A stretch of DNA of 64,000 bases, from contig CAWFZA010000018.1 in the NCBI GenBank assembly GCA_963820095.1, positions 1 through 64,000 of the forward strand, given 5' to 3'. A model generated the notes under the pieces. That model was not told the origin of the DNA. It worked only from the letters and a program-made list of their open reading frames with translations, and made no database searches. The position numbers and the translations under genes were made by a program. The DNA is from Roseiarcus sp963820095. GTDB taxonomy: Bacteria; Pseudomonadota; Alphaproteobacteria; Rhizobiales; Beijerinckiaceae. Shown piece by piece: positions 9,262 to 17,767 of this stretch (within the stretch, counting starts at the first letter, position 1; every line of letters begins with the position of its first letter).

Positions 9262-9768
9262 TCGACCCGCTCGGTCGACGACTTGGTCAAGGCGATGGGC
9301 GCAACCGGCGTCTCCAAGAGCCAGGTCAGCCGGCTGTGCGAGGAGATTGACGAACGGGTCAAAGCCTTCCTCGACCGTCCACTCGAAGGCGACTGGCCCT
9401 ATGTCTGGTTGGACGCCACCTACGTCAAAGTGCGCCGCAACCACCGCATCGTCTCGGTGGCCGTGATCGTCGCGGTCGGGGTCAATGCGGATGGGCGGCG
9501 CGAGGTTCTGGGCATGGACATCGGCCCCTCGGAGGCCGAGACCTTCTGGACCGAGTTCTTGCGCAAGCTGCGCCGGCGCGGCCTGCGGGGCGTCAAGCTC
9601 GTGATCTCCGACGCCCATGAGGGCATCAAGGCGGCGGTCGCGAAGCTGATGAACGCCACCTGGCAGCGCTGCCGCGTCCACACGATGCGCAACGCGCTCG
9701 CCCATGCGGGAAAGAGCAGCCGGCGCGTCGTCTCCGCCTTCATGGCGACCGCCTTCGCCATTCGCCTT
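9262..9768 (+). mobile_element. IS256-family transposase fragment, truncated at both ends
   Basis: Codes for the middle of an IS256 (mutator) transposase: TRSVDDLVKAMGATGVSKSQ, WPYVWLDATYVKVR with the first catalytic Asp, and VKLVISDAHEGIKAAV with the second. It ends in the RCRVHTMRNALAHAGK region. The start, the terminal third with the catalytic Glu, and both terminal repeats are missing. It differs from the complete IS256-type element at 14.2-15.5 kb, so the two are separate arrivals. Confidence 0.8.
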
Positions 9769-9936
9769 AAGCAGGCGACTTCAGGCTGTCCGAGGACGTG
9801 GCCGAGGTTGCGAGCGCATAATTGCCGCAGACCGGTAGCACCGCGGGGGGCACCGCCGCTTGATGCGGCTTCAAATCAGATCGGGCTGTTGCCTATCCCG
9901 ACGGCGGCCACGCGCGATGTCGTTGTCGATCGTTCG

Positions 9937-9966
9937 GGGGAGGCAATGAAAGGCCTCCCCTTATTT
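9937..9966 (+). terminator. Rho-independent terminator-like hairpin
   Basis: GGGGAGGC at 9937-9944, an 8-base loop and GCCTCCCC at 9953-9960 form a perfect 8-bp GC stem followed by TTATTT. The end of an otherwise lost frame (FRLSEDVAEVASA, stop at about 9831) lies upstream, so this may be the orphan terminator of a deleted gene. From here to 10176 I see no gene. Confidence 0.6.
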
Positions 9967-10176
9967 GTGAGTTGCCGCTGACTCGGGACTAGTTAAGATC
10001 CTGTTCATTGAACAGTTCGTACATTGAGGACCTGGCGTTCTGATGCGCGTGGACATCACCATGGCCGAAAGGGTGATTGAGCCATAAACAAATAGCTAAA
10101 TCCACATCGAGATGAATATCCAAAAGATTTGCTCGGCCTCAGTTTCGCCTGCTTGCTTTGAGCCAAAAGAGACCCC

Positions 10177-10449
10177 ATGACTGAAGCTTCCAGGATCGAT
10201 TTTACTGCAAAACTAAACAGAAACCCGCATACAGGGGCGATAGGAAGTTTGATGATTTACGAGGCCGTTTTCTTGCGCAACGGCGAGGAAATCCAAACGC
10301 TTTATTGGGACGGTTCTCTTCAGGAAACGGTAAACCTCGCGCGAACGATCTCCTTCAAGTGTGAAGCCGACCGATTTCGTGTTATTGAGCTCGCCGACAG
10401 TGGTGCTGAAGTGCGCTTGGAAGAGGCCGTTTCTCTTAACAACCGATAG
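10177..10449 (+). CDS. Small conserved-looking hypothetical protein (90 aa)
   Basis: Starts at ATG 10177, preceded by AAAAGAGACCCC, a fair ribosome site. The composition is that of a soluble, mixed-charge protein with no membrane segment, Cys pair or known motif. It contains an acidic/aromatic stretch (IQTLYWDGSLQETVNLAR) and a short beta-rich C-terminus (FRVIELADSGAEVRLEEA). Base composition is lower in GC than the neighbours, which fits foreign origin. No operon partner: an orphan terminator lies upstream and repeat copy 3 downstream. Function unknown. The 240 bases after it hold nothing recognisable. Confidence 0.5.
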   Translation: MTEASRIDFTAKLNRNPHTGAIGSLMIYEAVFLRNGEEIQTLYWDGSLQETVNLARTISFKCEADRFRVIELADSGAEVRLEEAVSLNNR

Positions 10450-10689
10450 CGATCTTTGGCTTCCGAACGGCAGCATCGATGGTGTGCCTGATCATCAGAG
10501 AGCCCAAAATCTGAAACCCTGAAGACGACAAAGAGGGATGACGCGTTCAGCAGGCAGACCCGGGCCAATTCGGACCGTCGCCGAAGCGGCGGCGTAGGCG
10601 GTGACGCTTAGTTCGGCCTCGCTCGTGCTTGTCGTTATCCAACCCCGCCGGCGAGCGCGATGACTTCTTGTTTAGAAGCTTGTTTCCGG

Positions 10690-10895
10690 CGGTCGCCCCT
10701 GGCGCAACCTACGCCTTCAGCCGAAGTCCGCTTTCTCGCCCTCTCCGCCGGCTCTAGGGCCGATCTTGAAGGCAGCAAAGGGTCGAGCCGCCCCTTTCAC
10801 GATACCGACAACGAATGGCCGGTATTTGCGCACAAGAGACGGCTGGAATTGACGCGAAGCGGACGACCGGAGTTCGACGCGAAGCGGTCGATGCG
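10690..10895. repeat. Dispersed intergenic repeat, copy 3 (long form)
   Basis: Aligns over about 170 bases with 15715-15880: GGCGCAACCTACGCCTTCAG against GGAGCAACCCACACCTTCAA, then a CTTTCTCGCCC block, GGGCCGATCTT, an AAAGGGTCGAG block and the GGCTGGAATTGACGCGAAGC core. Diverged but collinear. It sits between a small hypothetical gene and the ilvD remnant. Confidence 0.6.
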
Positions 10896-11010
10896 GATCG
10901 CGACAGGGCCCGTGGCAGTCAGTAGTGAAGCGTTCACAGGCCTTCCCGGCCCGAACCTCTGCTGCGCATGTCGAAGTTGGCGCGCCATACCCGGTCGAAC
11001 TTGCCGGCGA

Positions 11011-11920
11011 TTATATCAGGACAGCGCCTTCGCTCGCACTCGATACGTGCGCCGCGTATTCTGCGAGAACACCGTCCTTGTAGCGGGGCTTCCGCGGCTT
11101 CCAGGCAGCACGCCGCCGCTTGATCTCTGCGCCGGTGACCCCCAGCTGAATCAGGCCCTTGTCCGCGTCGAGGGTGATTAGGTCGCCATTCTTCACCAAC
11201 GCGATCGTCCCGCCGACCGCTGCCTCGGGGGTCACATGTCCGACGAGCCAACCCCAAGAAGCACCGGAAAAGCGTGCGTCCGTAATCAAGGCGACCGATT
11301 CAAGCAGTCCCTGGCCCAATGAGGGCCGAAGTTGGTGTGAGCATTTCCGGCATGCCCGGGCCACCCTTCGGACCTTCGTATCGGATAACGATGACTTCCC
11401 CAACCTTGATCCTTGTTGCCGAGGATCGCCTTGATGACATCCTGCTCAGAATCGAAGACCTGAGCGGCCCCGATGAAGCGTCACTCTTTGATCCCAGAAG
11501 TTTTCGCAATGCAGCCATCGGGCGCAAGATTGCCCTTGGGAACCTTGAGGTGCCCCGACGGATACATTGGATTCGACCAGTGGACGAATCACATCTTGCC
11601 CGCTTGGCGGTTCCATCGGCACTTCCGATAATTCCTCCGCCATCGTGCGGCCAGTGATGGTCATGCACTCGCCGCGTAGAACGCCATGGTCGAGCAACAT
11701 TCTCAGCACCTGCCGCACGCCGCCGACGCGATGAAAATCCACCGCCATGTAGCGGCCGGACGGCTTCAGGTCACATAGAACGGGGACCTCCGCCGAACGG
11801 CCTCGAAGTCGTCCAATGTCCATTTGACCCGAGCAGCTTTCGCAATGGCAAGAATGTGTAGTACCGCATTGGTCGAGCCTTGAGTTGATCAGACGGTCGT
11901 GGTCATGGAGCATCCGTCCG
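11011..11920 (-). pseudogene. ilvD: Dihydroxy-acid dehydratase (IlvD/Edd) 3' remnant
   Basis: The remnant reads in pieces from several frames: VDFHRVGGVRQVLRMLLDHG and TITGRTMAEEL at 11.6-11.8 kb, VIVIRYEGPKGGPGMPEML at 11.3-11.4 kb, and ALITDARFSGASWGWLVGHV with VTPEAAVGGTIALVKNGD at 11.15-11.3 kb. These are the C-terminal-half motifs of the Fe-S dehydratase of branched-chain amino acid synthesis. The N-terminal half with two of the cluster cysteines is absent, and at least three frame changes occur. It cannot be functional. The cell would need another ilvD elsewhere (inferred). Confidence 0.8.
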
Positions 11921-12005
11921 GTTCGCGATCGTCGATCTCACCGCCACGAGGTCGCGCATCCGGTCGCGCCCGAAGCCCGCGATATTAAAGCGGGCCCGCC
12001 GCAAA

Positions 12006-12059
12006 AAATGTTGCAGCGACATTTATTCCGTGTTAGAAAAAAATGTTGAGGCAACATTT
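12006..12059 (+). promoter_or_regulatory. Two 19-bp palindromes upstream of the 12068 gene
   Basis: AAATGTTGCAGCGACATTT (12006-12024, one mismatch) and AAATGTTGAGGCAACATTT (12041-12059, perfect arms of 8 with a 3-base centre). They lie 35 bp apart centre to centre and end 9 bases before the ATG at 12068. The spacing, symmetry and A/T flanks look like a dimer-binding operator pair. The downstream product is a plausible binder. Confidence 0.65.
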
Positions 12060-12067
12060 TTGAGGCC

Positions 12068-12917
12068 ATGGCTACTCTCTCCAACTTGGTGTGGGCCTTG
12101 GCGCTTGTGACCGGTTTGCCGGAGGCGACAGTGTTTGCCTACGGCCGGTTTGCTAGGGAAGCGGGCCTGATTTCTCAGGGTGGCCGTGGACTCGGCGGGG
12201 CGCAAACTACGACCGACGCCACAAATCTCCTCTTCGCGGTGTGTGGGACCCGAGTAACCAGGGACGCTGGTAAAGCAATCCAGGCCTTAAGACCATTGCC
12301 GAGGCAAATAAAGGAATATTTGCCCGGTCGGACCCCGGCGGAGCTCAAATTTTGGACTGACATATTTACTACATTGTCTCTTGAACAATCTGGTGATGAG
12401 CAGTTCCGTCTAGGTCCGTTTGTCGATTACCTATTTTCAGAGGCCTGCAACTGGATTTTTCGAAACCCTGATCCGCTCGCTGAAGATTTACGATGTTCCG
12501 AGACTAATCGAATATCCGGATCCTAAATTCGATGAAGCTGTTGAAACGTTTCACAGAGACAGCCAGCTGCTGCCTGTAAAAGAAGATAGTATAATTGATT
12601 TATACGAGGACGTTGACGTTGTTCTCCACTTCCGCTCAACCCTCGATCAAGTTGTTTTTGGCATCGACTACAATCGGTTTTTGGGAAACGATTTATTGCA
12701 GATCATCTTTGGTAATATTACATATCCACCTCCGGGAGGCGATTTGTCGACGGACTCGTCTGTTTCTCAGAGGACTATACTGGCCATTGGAGGCTGCTTG
12801 GGACACCGTCCCGAAACAGAAGCTCATCGTGACGCGTCGAGTAACGGCGTTCCGCTGATACGCGCCGACGGGACGCACTCCGGCAAGAGGAGGCTGAGCA
12901 ACGGCCGTGTCCCGTAA
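12068..12917 (+). pseudogene. Putative element regulator/unknown protein, one frameshift
   Basis: Begins MATLSNLVWALALVTGLPEA and has a helix-rich N-terminal third (TVFAYGRFAREAGLI, then TTTDATNLLFAVCGT). A shift near 12440 changes frame and the protein continues FETLIRSLKIYDVPRLIEYP to a stop at 12915-12917, giving about 280 residues. The GAGG before the ATG is only 2 bases away, so initiation is uncertain. Twin palindromes lie immediately upstream. It overlaps the next small gene by 11 bases, and the integrase follows, so it looks like the first gene of an integrase operon. I recognise the type as common beside rhizobial integrases but know no function; DNA binding is inferred. Confidence 0.5.
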
Positions 12918-13116
12918 ATCCGCAAAGTTCCGTCAGGCCGACGTTCGAGGGGCGTGGGCGGCTGCGCGCAAGGATGGCAAGGACGTGGTTAGGACGGAGA
13001 TTGGAGCTGACGGTCGCATCGTGTTGGTCCACCAGCGTGACGCCACGGTCCCGTCCGCCGATAGGCATTCGAGCGTGGAAGGCGAGGCGGGATGCGCATT
13101 CGACTTAAGGGACTGA
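12907..13116 (+). CDS. Small basic protein upstream of integrase (excisionase-like position)
   Basis: A GTG start at 12907 overlaps the preceding gene. The product is 69 residues, beginning VSRKSAKFRQADVRGAWAAA, with a helical basic N-terminus and a short beta-like C-terminal part (VVRTEIGADGRIVLVHQR). Small proteins beginning MSRKSA often precede tyrosine integrases in Rhizobiales, so a role in excision or integrase control is likely but inferred from position. Its 3' end overlaps the integrase start by about 25 bases in another frame. Confidence 0.5.
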   Translation: MSRKSAKFRQADVRGAWAAARKDGKDVVRTEIGADGRIVLVHQRDATVPSADRHSSVEGEAGCAFDLRD

Positions 13117-14122
13117 ACTCAGTCGCCAAGACTTTAGCCGACGGCAGCGTCGTCACGTATTACTATGCGTGGAAGAGTGGCCCTCGCCTCCAGGGGAGAG
13201 CCCGGTACGCCCGAATTTATCGCTAGCTATCACGTAGCTGTTTCAGTCAAGGGCATGACGCTTCCACGGCGTCCTGCTCTCTTTGCAGGCGTTTCAGGCT
13301 AGTTCTGAATTTACCGGTCTTCGGGATCGAACACGCTCTGACTACGTAAAGCAGATCAAAGCAGATTGAGGTCGCGTTTGGCGATATGCCCTTGACCGCT
13401 CTGAAGCGCTCGCGGGGCCCGGTCCGAATTCATGGCGTGGCGCGACCAACTCGCGGCGCGGTCCCGTCGGCAAGCTGACTACGCTTGGACCGTTCTGGCG
13501 CGCGCTCTTTCGTGGTCCAAAGACCGCGCGCTTATTACTGAAAATCCCTGTGAACGTGGAGGCCGCCTCTATAGGGGAAGTCGTGCCGACAAGATCTGGA
13601 CGGGTGACGATGAGGCAGTCTTTTACAGATCCGCGCCTTCGCATCTTCATCTTCCGGTCTTGCTGGCGCTTGGACGGGCCAGCGCGAAGGCGACCTTCTT
13701 CGCTTGACTTGGTCCGCCTATGACGGAGAGACGATACGCCTCAGGCAGAGCAAGACCGGCGTGCGCGTCAGCATACCTGTTGGCGCCCCGCTCAAGGCCG
13801 CTTTGGATGTCGCGCCGCGCCTAAGCCCGGTTATTCTCCTGACTTCCGAAGGCAAACCTTGGACGCCTGACGGATTTCAGAGCGTCGTTCGCCAAAGCGA
13901 AGGCTAAGGCCGGGATCATCGGTGTCACCTTCAACGACCTACGAGGTACTGCCGTCACCCGACTCGCACTCGCGGGAACGACGGAAGCCGAGATTGCGAC
14001 CATCACCGGACATTCGCTCCGCGATGTGCGGTCCGTCCTTGATTCGAATTATTTACACCGGATCCGGCTCTTGGCCGCGCCGCGATCCACAAGCTCGAAA
14101 GAGGAACAAAAATTCCCAACTG
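13092..14122 (+). pseudogene. Tyrosine recombinase/phage-type integrase, multiple frameshifts
   Basis: Starts MRIRLKGLNSVAKTLADGSV. The SAM-like core-binding domain is recognisable (SSEFTGLRDRTRSDYVKQIK; WRDQLAARSRRQADYAWTVL). So is the catalytic domain: IRLRQSKTGVRVSIPVGAPL; TFNDLRGTAVTRLALAG with the R of the LRG box; ITGHSLRDVRSVLDSNYLH with the GH pair and active Tyr. The frame changes near 13200, 13370, 13690, 13900 and 14060. All catalytic blocks are present, so this is recent decay or accumulated base-calling error rather than an old fragment. It ends just before the IS256-type element. Confidence 0.8.
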
Positions 14123-14172
14123 AACTCCCAACCGCAGTTTGCCAGTCAACGATTCAAAAGGAGAAAGCGCTA

Positions 14173-15451
14173 GGTGACGTAAGAGATTCTGTGTCAGAGG
14201 TGTGAAGGGGTACTCCCTGCGGTCGACCAAGACCCAGCCAAGGAGCACCCCATGCCACAGCGCGCTGCGACGATTGAGAGTTTACCGGCTGCTTTCGCGA
14301 TGGTGAAGGCCATGCAGGCTCAAGGGCTGGATTGGGGCGAGGGCTATCGCCCGCTCGGCCGTCAGGCTCTGGCCGAGATCATCGAAACCGAGATGGCGGG
14401 GGCGGTGGACCGCTGGCTTGAGAGCCTCGAGGCGGAGGACGAGGCCGATCGCCGCAAGGCTATTACCGGCGCTCGCTTCTGACCGAACTCGGCGACATCG
14501 AGCTTTCCGTACCCCGCACTCGCCGCTACTGCCCGACCGAGGTTTTGCGCGCCTACGCCCGGCGCTCGCCCGAGATCGACCGGACGATCCTGGCCGGTTT
14601 CGTGCTGGGGCTTTCGACCCGCAAGCTTGGCGAGGTCCTGCTGGCCCTGCTCGGCCGCCCCATCAGCCCGAGCACGGTGAGCCGGGTGGCGCAGTCCCTG
14701 GACGCAGCTGTGGCGGCCTTCCACGCCCGCCCTCTTTCCGGCCGCTACAAGGCGCTGATGCTCGACGGGGTCGTGCTCGCCCGCAAGACCGGGGCCGGAG
14801 CCCTGCGCCGCCCGGTTCTGGTGGCTCTGGGCCTCAGGCATGATGGAAAGAAGGAGGTGATCGACTTTCGCCTGGCGCGCGGCGAGAGCGCAATCGAGTG
14901 GGAGCGCTTCCTCGACGATCTCTACAAACGCGGCCTGACCGGCCAAGGCCTCGAGCTGATTTGCGTCGACGGCGGCAAGGGGCTCATCGCCGCGCTCCCC
15001 ACGGTCTACGACAAAATCCCCGTCCAGCGTTGCTGGGCGCACAAGATCCGCAACATCCTCAACAAGGTCCGCAAGGCCGATCAACCCGCCGTCAAAGCCG
15101 GGCTGCACGCCGTCATGAACGCCGATGCGGCTCCCAAGGCGCGATCCGCCGCCCGCCGCTTCGCCGAGCGCTGGGCAGAGGTCTATCCCGCCGCCCTCGC
15201 CTGCCTGCGCGACGATCTCGACGACCTTCTCACCTGCTTCCGATACAAGACGCTCGCCGAGCGAAAAGCGGTCAGAACCACCAACGCCATCGAGCGCCGC
15301 TTCCGCGAGGTCCGCCGCAGAACCCGGCCAATGGGCGTCTTTCAGGACAGAACCTCAATGGACCGCATTCTCTTCACTCTCTTCACCCACGAAAACAAAA
15401 TGCAGGGAATCCCAACCCTTCTCTCCCTGACACATAACCTTTGACGTCACC
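14173..15451 (+). mobile_element. IS256-family insertion sequence, complete ends
   Basis: 1279 bp bounded by inverted repeats beginning GGTGACGT on both sides: 25 bp at 14173-14197 against the reverse complement of 15427-15451, 21 of 25 identical, including an internal TGTGTCAG. The transposase stop lies inside the right repeat. No target-site duplication is visible (left flank ends AAAGCGCTA, right flank begins ATGGCCTTG). One side may therefore have been rearranged after insertion. Confidence 0.8.
14252..15444 (+). pseudogene. IS256-family transposase, one frameshift
   Basis: The first part (MPQRAATIESLPAAFAMVKA) shifts frame near 14457, where GYYRRSLLTELGDIELSVPR continues in the next frame. 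The rest is intact: LDGVVLARKTGAGA with the first Asp, LELICVDGGKGLIAALP with the second, and TNAIERRFREVRRRTRPMG with the catalytic Glu region. Length about 397 residues, normal for the family. A single indel separates it from an active gene. IS256 elements are not known for programmed frameshifting, so I treat this as damage or base-calling error. Confidence 0.8.
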
Positions 15452-15510
15452 ATGGCCTTGTAGCAAATTCAGTCGCATGCGTTGCTGCGCCCCATCGCGT
15501 TAAGCTCTCA

Positions 15511-15726
15511 CCATCGCTGATGCACAGAGGGCTTGATGGTGGTTTCGTAGATCGATCGAATGCGCGCCATCGTGTCGGGCGACAAGGACGAAAGCGCAAC
15601 AGGCGCGGGTTGCGACCTTGCCGAACCTAACTGGGTGTGCCTTGAGCGCGTTGATTGGTGCTTCAAATGGCGATCACTGAATAGACGAGCGGGCATCCGC
15701 TGAAGACTGTTCTTGGAGCAACCCAC
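15511..15726 (-). other. Possible sulfotransferase-type C-terminal fragment; otherwise empty region
   Basis: The reverse strand reads ALSSLSPDTMARIRSIYETT and IKPSVHQRW before a stop at 15508-15510, similar in style to the C-termini of sulfotransferase-family proteins. Only about 35 codons look meaningful, there is no start, and the upstream end merges into repeat copy 4. Weak evidence. No other gene is seen between the IS256 element and 16021. Confidence 0.2.
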
Positions 15727-15880
15727 ACCTTCAACCGAAGACCGCCTTCTCGCCCGTACCCACCCTTGGGCCGACTTTTAAGGGCCAGCAGAGGGTCAGT
15801 TTGAGTCGAGGTCGGCACGCCGACAAACGACCGCTATTTCCCCGAAGCCGACGGCTGGAGTCGACGCATTGGGGCCGTCC
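15715..15880. repeat. Dispersed intergenic repeat, copy 4
   Basis: Collinear with 10690-10870: GGAGCAACCCACACCTTCAA, CGCCTTCTCGCCC, TTGGGCCGACTTTTAAGGGC, AGAGGGTCAG, then ACGGCTGGAGTCGACGC. It lies between the IS256-type element and the XRE operon promoter. Confidence 0.6.
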
Positions 15881-15946
15881 ACACCGACAGAAGCAATCCC
15901 GGAAGTTTGCAGACCGATCGCCTTTCCCACTCATATAGGTGATCAC

Positions 15947-15993
15947 GTTTACTGGACAATTGACATCCAATACGAATCAGCTGTACAGTTAAC
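15947..15993 (+). promoter_or_regulatory. Promoter and imperfect inverted repeat of the XRE operon
   Basis: A TTGACA -35 (15960-15965) and TACAGT -10 (15984-15989) are 18 bp apart. GTTTACTGGACA (15947-15958) and TGTACAGTTAAC (15982-15993) form a 12-bp inverted repeat with two mismatches; its right arm covers the -10. A repressor bound here would block transcription, and the XRE protein encoded 28 bases downstream is the obvious candidate (inferred). Confidence 0.55.
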
Positions 15994-16020
15994 ACTAAAC
16001 AAAAGACGGGAGCGGGAGCC

Positions 16021-16374
16021 ATGAGTGCTGGGACGGTAAAGTTTGGGGCGTTCATCCGCCGCGAGCGTGAGAGCAAGGAGATTGGGTTGCGTGAGATGGC
16101 GAAGAAGGTCGGGGTCAGCCCGACCTACATGTCTAAGGTGGAGCGGGACGAGTTCTCGCCACCAGCCGAGGATAAGGTCAAGGCGATTGCGCAGATCATC
16201 GGCTGCGATGTGGACGAGTTGCTGGCGCGGGCGGGCCGGGTGGCGAGCGACCTGTCGGACATCATCAAGCGCCACCCGGTGGAACTGGCGGCACTGCTTC
16301 GGACCACGAAGGGATTGACGTCAGAAGACATCGCCCGGATGGCCCGCAACGCGCAGAAGGCGAAGGACAAGTGA
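16021..16374 (+). CDS. XRE-family transcriptional regulator
   Basis: 117 residues. The Cro/CI-type helix-turn-helix covers residues 7-65: FGAFIRRERESKEIGLREMA, KKVGVSPTYMSKVERDEFSP, then EDKVKAIAQIIGCDVDELLA. The C-terminal tail is helical and charged. GGGAGCGGGAGCC precedes the ATG. An ImmA/IrrE-type peptidase gene follows within 53 bases; in ICEBs1 and related elements such a pair forms a repressor and its anti-repressor protease (family knowledge), so this protein probably represses the element and its own promoter. Intact, in contrast to most of the surrounding genes. Confidence 0.9.
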   Translation: MSAGTVKFGAFIRRERESKEIGLREMAKKVGVSPTYMSKVERDEFSPPAEDKVKAIAQIIGCDVDELLARAGRVASDLSDIIKRHPVELAALLRTTKGLTSEDIARMARNAQKAKDK

Positions 16375-16427
16375 GCGCCTGATCGGGCGATAACGGTTTC
16401 GAAGATGCAGATGAGGATCGGCGATCA

Positions 16428-17201
16428 ATGACCAAATTCGTTTCCTATGTGCCGGACGAGGCGATCGAAAAGGACGCGCAGGCGCTCCTGGCCGAATATG
16501 CCCATGCGCGTGGCGCCACGATCGAAGCGCCCATCGCGATCGACGACATCATCGAGAAGCACCTGAAGATCGGCATCGAGTTCGACGACACGCACCGGCT
16601 GTTCGGCGTGCGGCGTTCGGGCATCGGGTTCGATCCCGATATCCTCGGCGCCATCTTCTTCGAGCAGAAGCGGATCGTGATCGACGAAAGCCTCGATCCC
16701 GACGCCAACCCGGCCAAGGAAGGGCGCTATCGGTACACAGCGGCGCACGAGGTCGGCCACTGGCGCCTGCATCGCGCGCTGTTCGGCAAGGACCCGGCGC
16801 AGACCTCGCTCCTCGATCCGAACGCGCCGCCGAGCGTCATCTGCCGGACCAGCCAGGCCAAGGCGCGGATTGAAGTGCAGGCCGACCTCTATGCCTCCTG
16901 CGTGCTGATGCCGCGCAAGCTGGTCTTCGTCGCCTGGGACGAGGCATTCCCCGACCGCAAGCAGCGGGTGCTTCAGCCGTCCGAACCGATCGACCACCCC
17001 TTCGTTGAGATCGCGAGCTTCGAGAGCCGCATTCCCGGCGCTGCCTTCACCGAAAGCGACGATCAGGCGCTGGAAAGCTTCGCCAAGCCCTTCGCCGAGA
17101 TGTTCCTGGTCTCGCCGATCGCCATGCGCATCCGGCTCGAAAAGCTGGGGCTGCTGCACCGCACGATGCCGCTTCAGCGGCTTCTGTCCGATGGCTCGTG
17201 A
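16428..17201 (+). CDS. ImmA/IrrE-family metallo-endopeptidase
   Basis: 257 residues. The zinc-protease helix is YTAAHEVGHWRLHRALF (HEVGH, about residue 107) and the downstream acidic ligand region is ARIEVQADLYASCVLMPRKL (E-x3-D). The N-terminus DDIIEKHLKIGIEFDDTHRL is the usual substrate-facing part. The likely role is cleavage of the XRE repressor encoded just upstream, releasing element genes on a damage or quorum signal (inferred by analogy to ICEBs1). It lies in the same operon as XRE, DUF5659 and a small protein. Confidence 0.9.
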   Translation: MTKFVSYVPDEAIEKDAQALLAEYAHARGATIEAPIAIDDIIEKHLKIGIEFDDTHRLFGVRRSGIGFDPDILGAIFFEQKRIVIDESLDPDANPAKEGRYRYTAAHEVGHWRLHRALFGKDPAQTSLLDPNAPPSVICRTSQAKARIEVQADLYASCVLMPRKLVFVAWDEAFPDRKQRVLQPSEPIDHPFVEIASFESRIPGAAFTESDDQALESFAKPFAEMFLVSPIAMRIRLEKLGLLHRTMPLQRLLSDGS

Positions 17202-17226
17202 GCCCTTTTTTTGAGGAGGTCGTAAA

Positions 17227-17490
17227 GTGTCAACTGAACAAGCGGTCCGAGAGGAGCCCAACCGGGCCGTGTTCGAAACGCGCGATTTCTATCTCGCCTG
17301 CTTCCTGCGCTGCGCCGGCTACGAGCTTGTGAACCTGCGCGACGAGGGCCGGCGCAAGGTGTTCGTCTTTCGGGACCGCGCCACCCGCCGCGATGACGTG
17401 ATGGCCTTCTATGGCGACGCGACCAGCGTTCGGCCGCTGGCCTTCGCCGCCACCATCAAGGACATGAAGGGATTGCTGCACAATGGTTGA
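17227..17490 (+). CDS. DUF5659-type small protein
   Basis: A GTG start at 17227 with GAGGAGG 8-14 bases upstream decides the start. The 87 residues include VFETRDFYLACFLRCAGYEL and RRKVFVFRDRATRRDDVMAF, which match the DUF5659 pattern of short element-borne proteins preceding primase genes. Function unknown. It overlaps the next gene by 8 bases. The toprim and ATPase genes that usually follow such a module are not here but at 1-2.8 kb, and a broken inverted ATPase copy takes their place. Confidence 0.75.
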   Translation: MSTEQAVREEPNRAVFETRDFYLACFLRCAGYELVNLRDEGRRKVFVFRDRATRRDDVMAFYGDATSVRPLAFAATIKDMKGLLHNG

Positions 17491-17704
17491 ATTGCAAGAC
17501 ACTCCGCCGTTCCAGCGCGCCAAGGGCGGGCAGGTCCGCGAGGCCCTCGACCGGCTCGAAGCGCTCGTCGTCGATGGCCTGAAGCACGGCTTCTTCGACT
17601 ATTCGATCGCCTGCGAGGTCGCCAACGGCGGCAAGCGCCAGCTCGTAATCCGGGCAGGCAAGAGCCACAAGTTCACCATCCCTGCGAACGAGGTGCCGCG
17701 CTGA
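17483..17704 (+). CDS. Small hypothetical protein of the XRE operon (73 aa)
   Basis: ATG at 17483, overlapping the DUF5659 gene by 8 bases. It reads MVELQDTPPFQRAKGGQVRE and then GLKHGFFDYSIACEVANGGK, ending in a beta-rich RQLVIRAGKSHKFTIPANEV. No membrane segment or catalytic motif. Tight overlap implies cotranslation with the upstream gene. Function unknown; conserved position suggests a role in element replication or its control. Confidence 0.65.
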   Translation: MVELQDTPPFQRAKGGQVREALDRLEALVVDGLKHGFFDYSIACEVANGGKRQLVIRAGKSHKFTIPANEVPR

Positions 17705-17767
17705 AGCGGCCCAAGGCATGAGAACGACCGGCGATCCCTGAGACGGGGACGCCTGAAAGATGCGTTG

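Noticed and set aside
10660..11181. 173-codon plus-strand frame
   Set aside because: It runs through intergenic repeat copy 3 and antisense to the ilvD remnant; no family resemblance.
14173..15451. Target-site duplication of the IS256-type element
   Set aside because: The 8-10 bases on each side do not match in any register.
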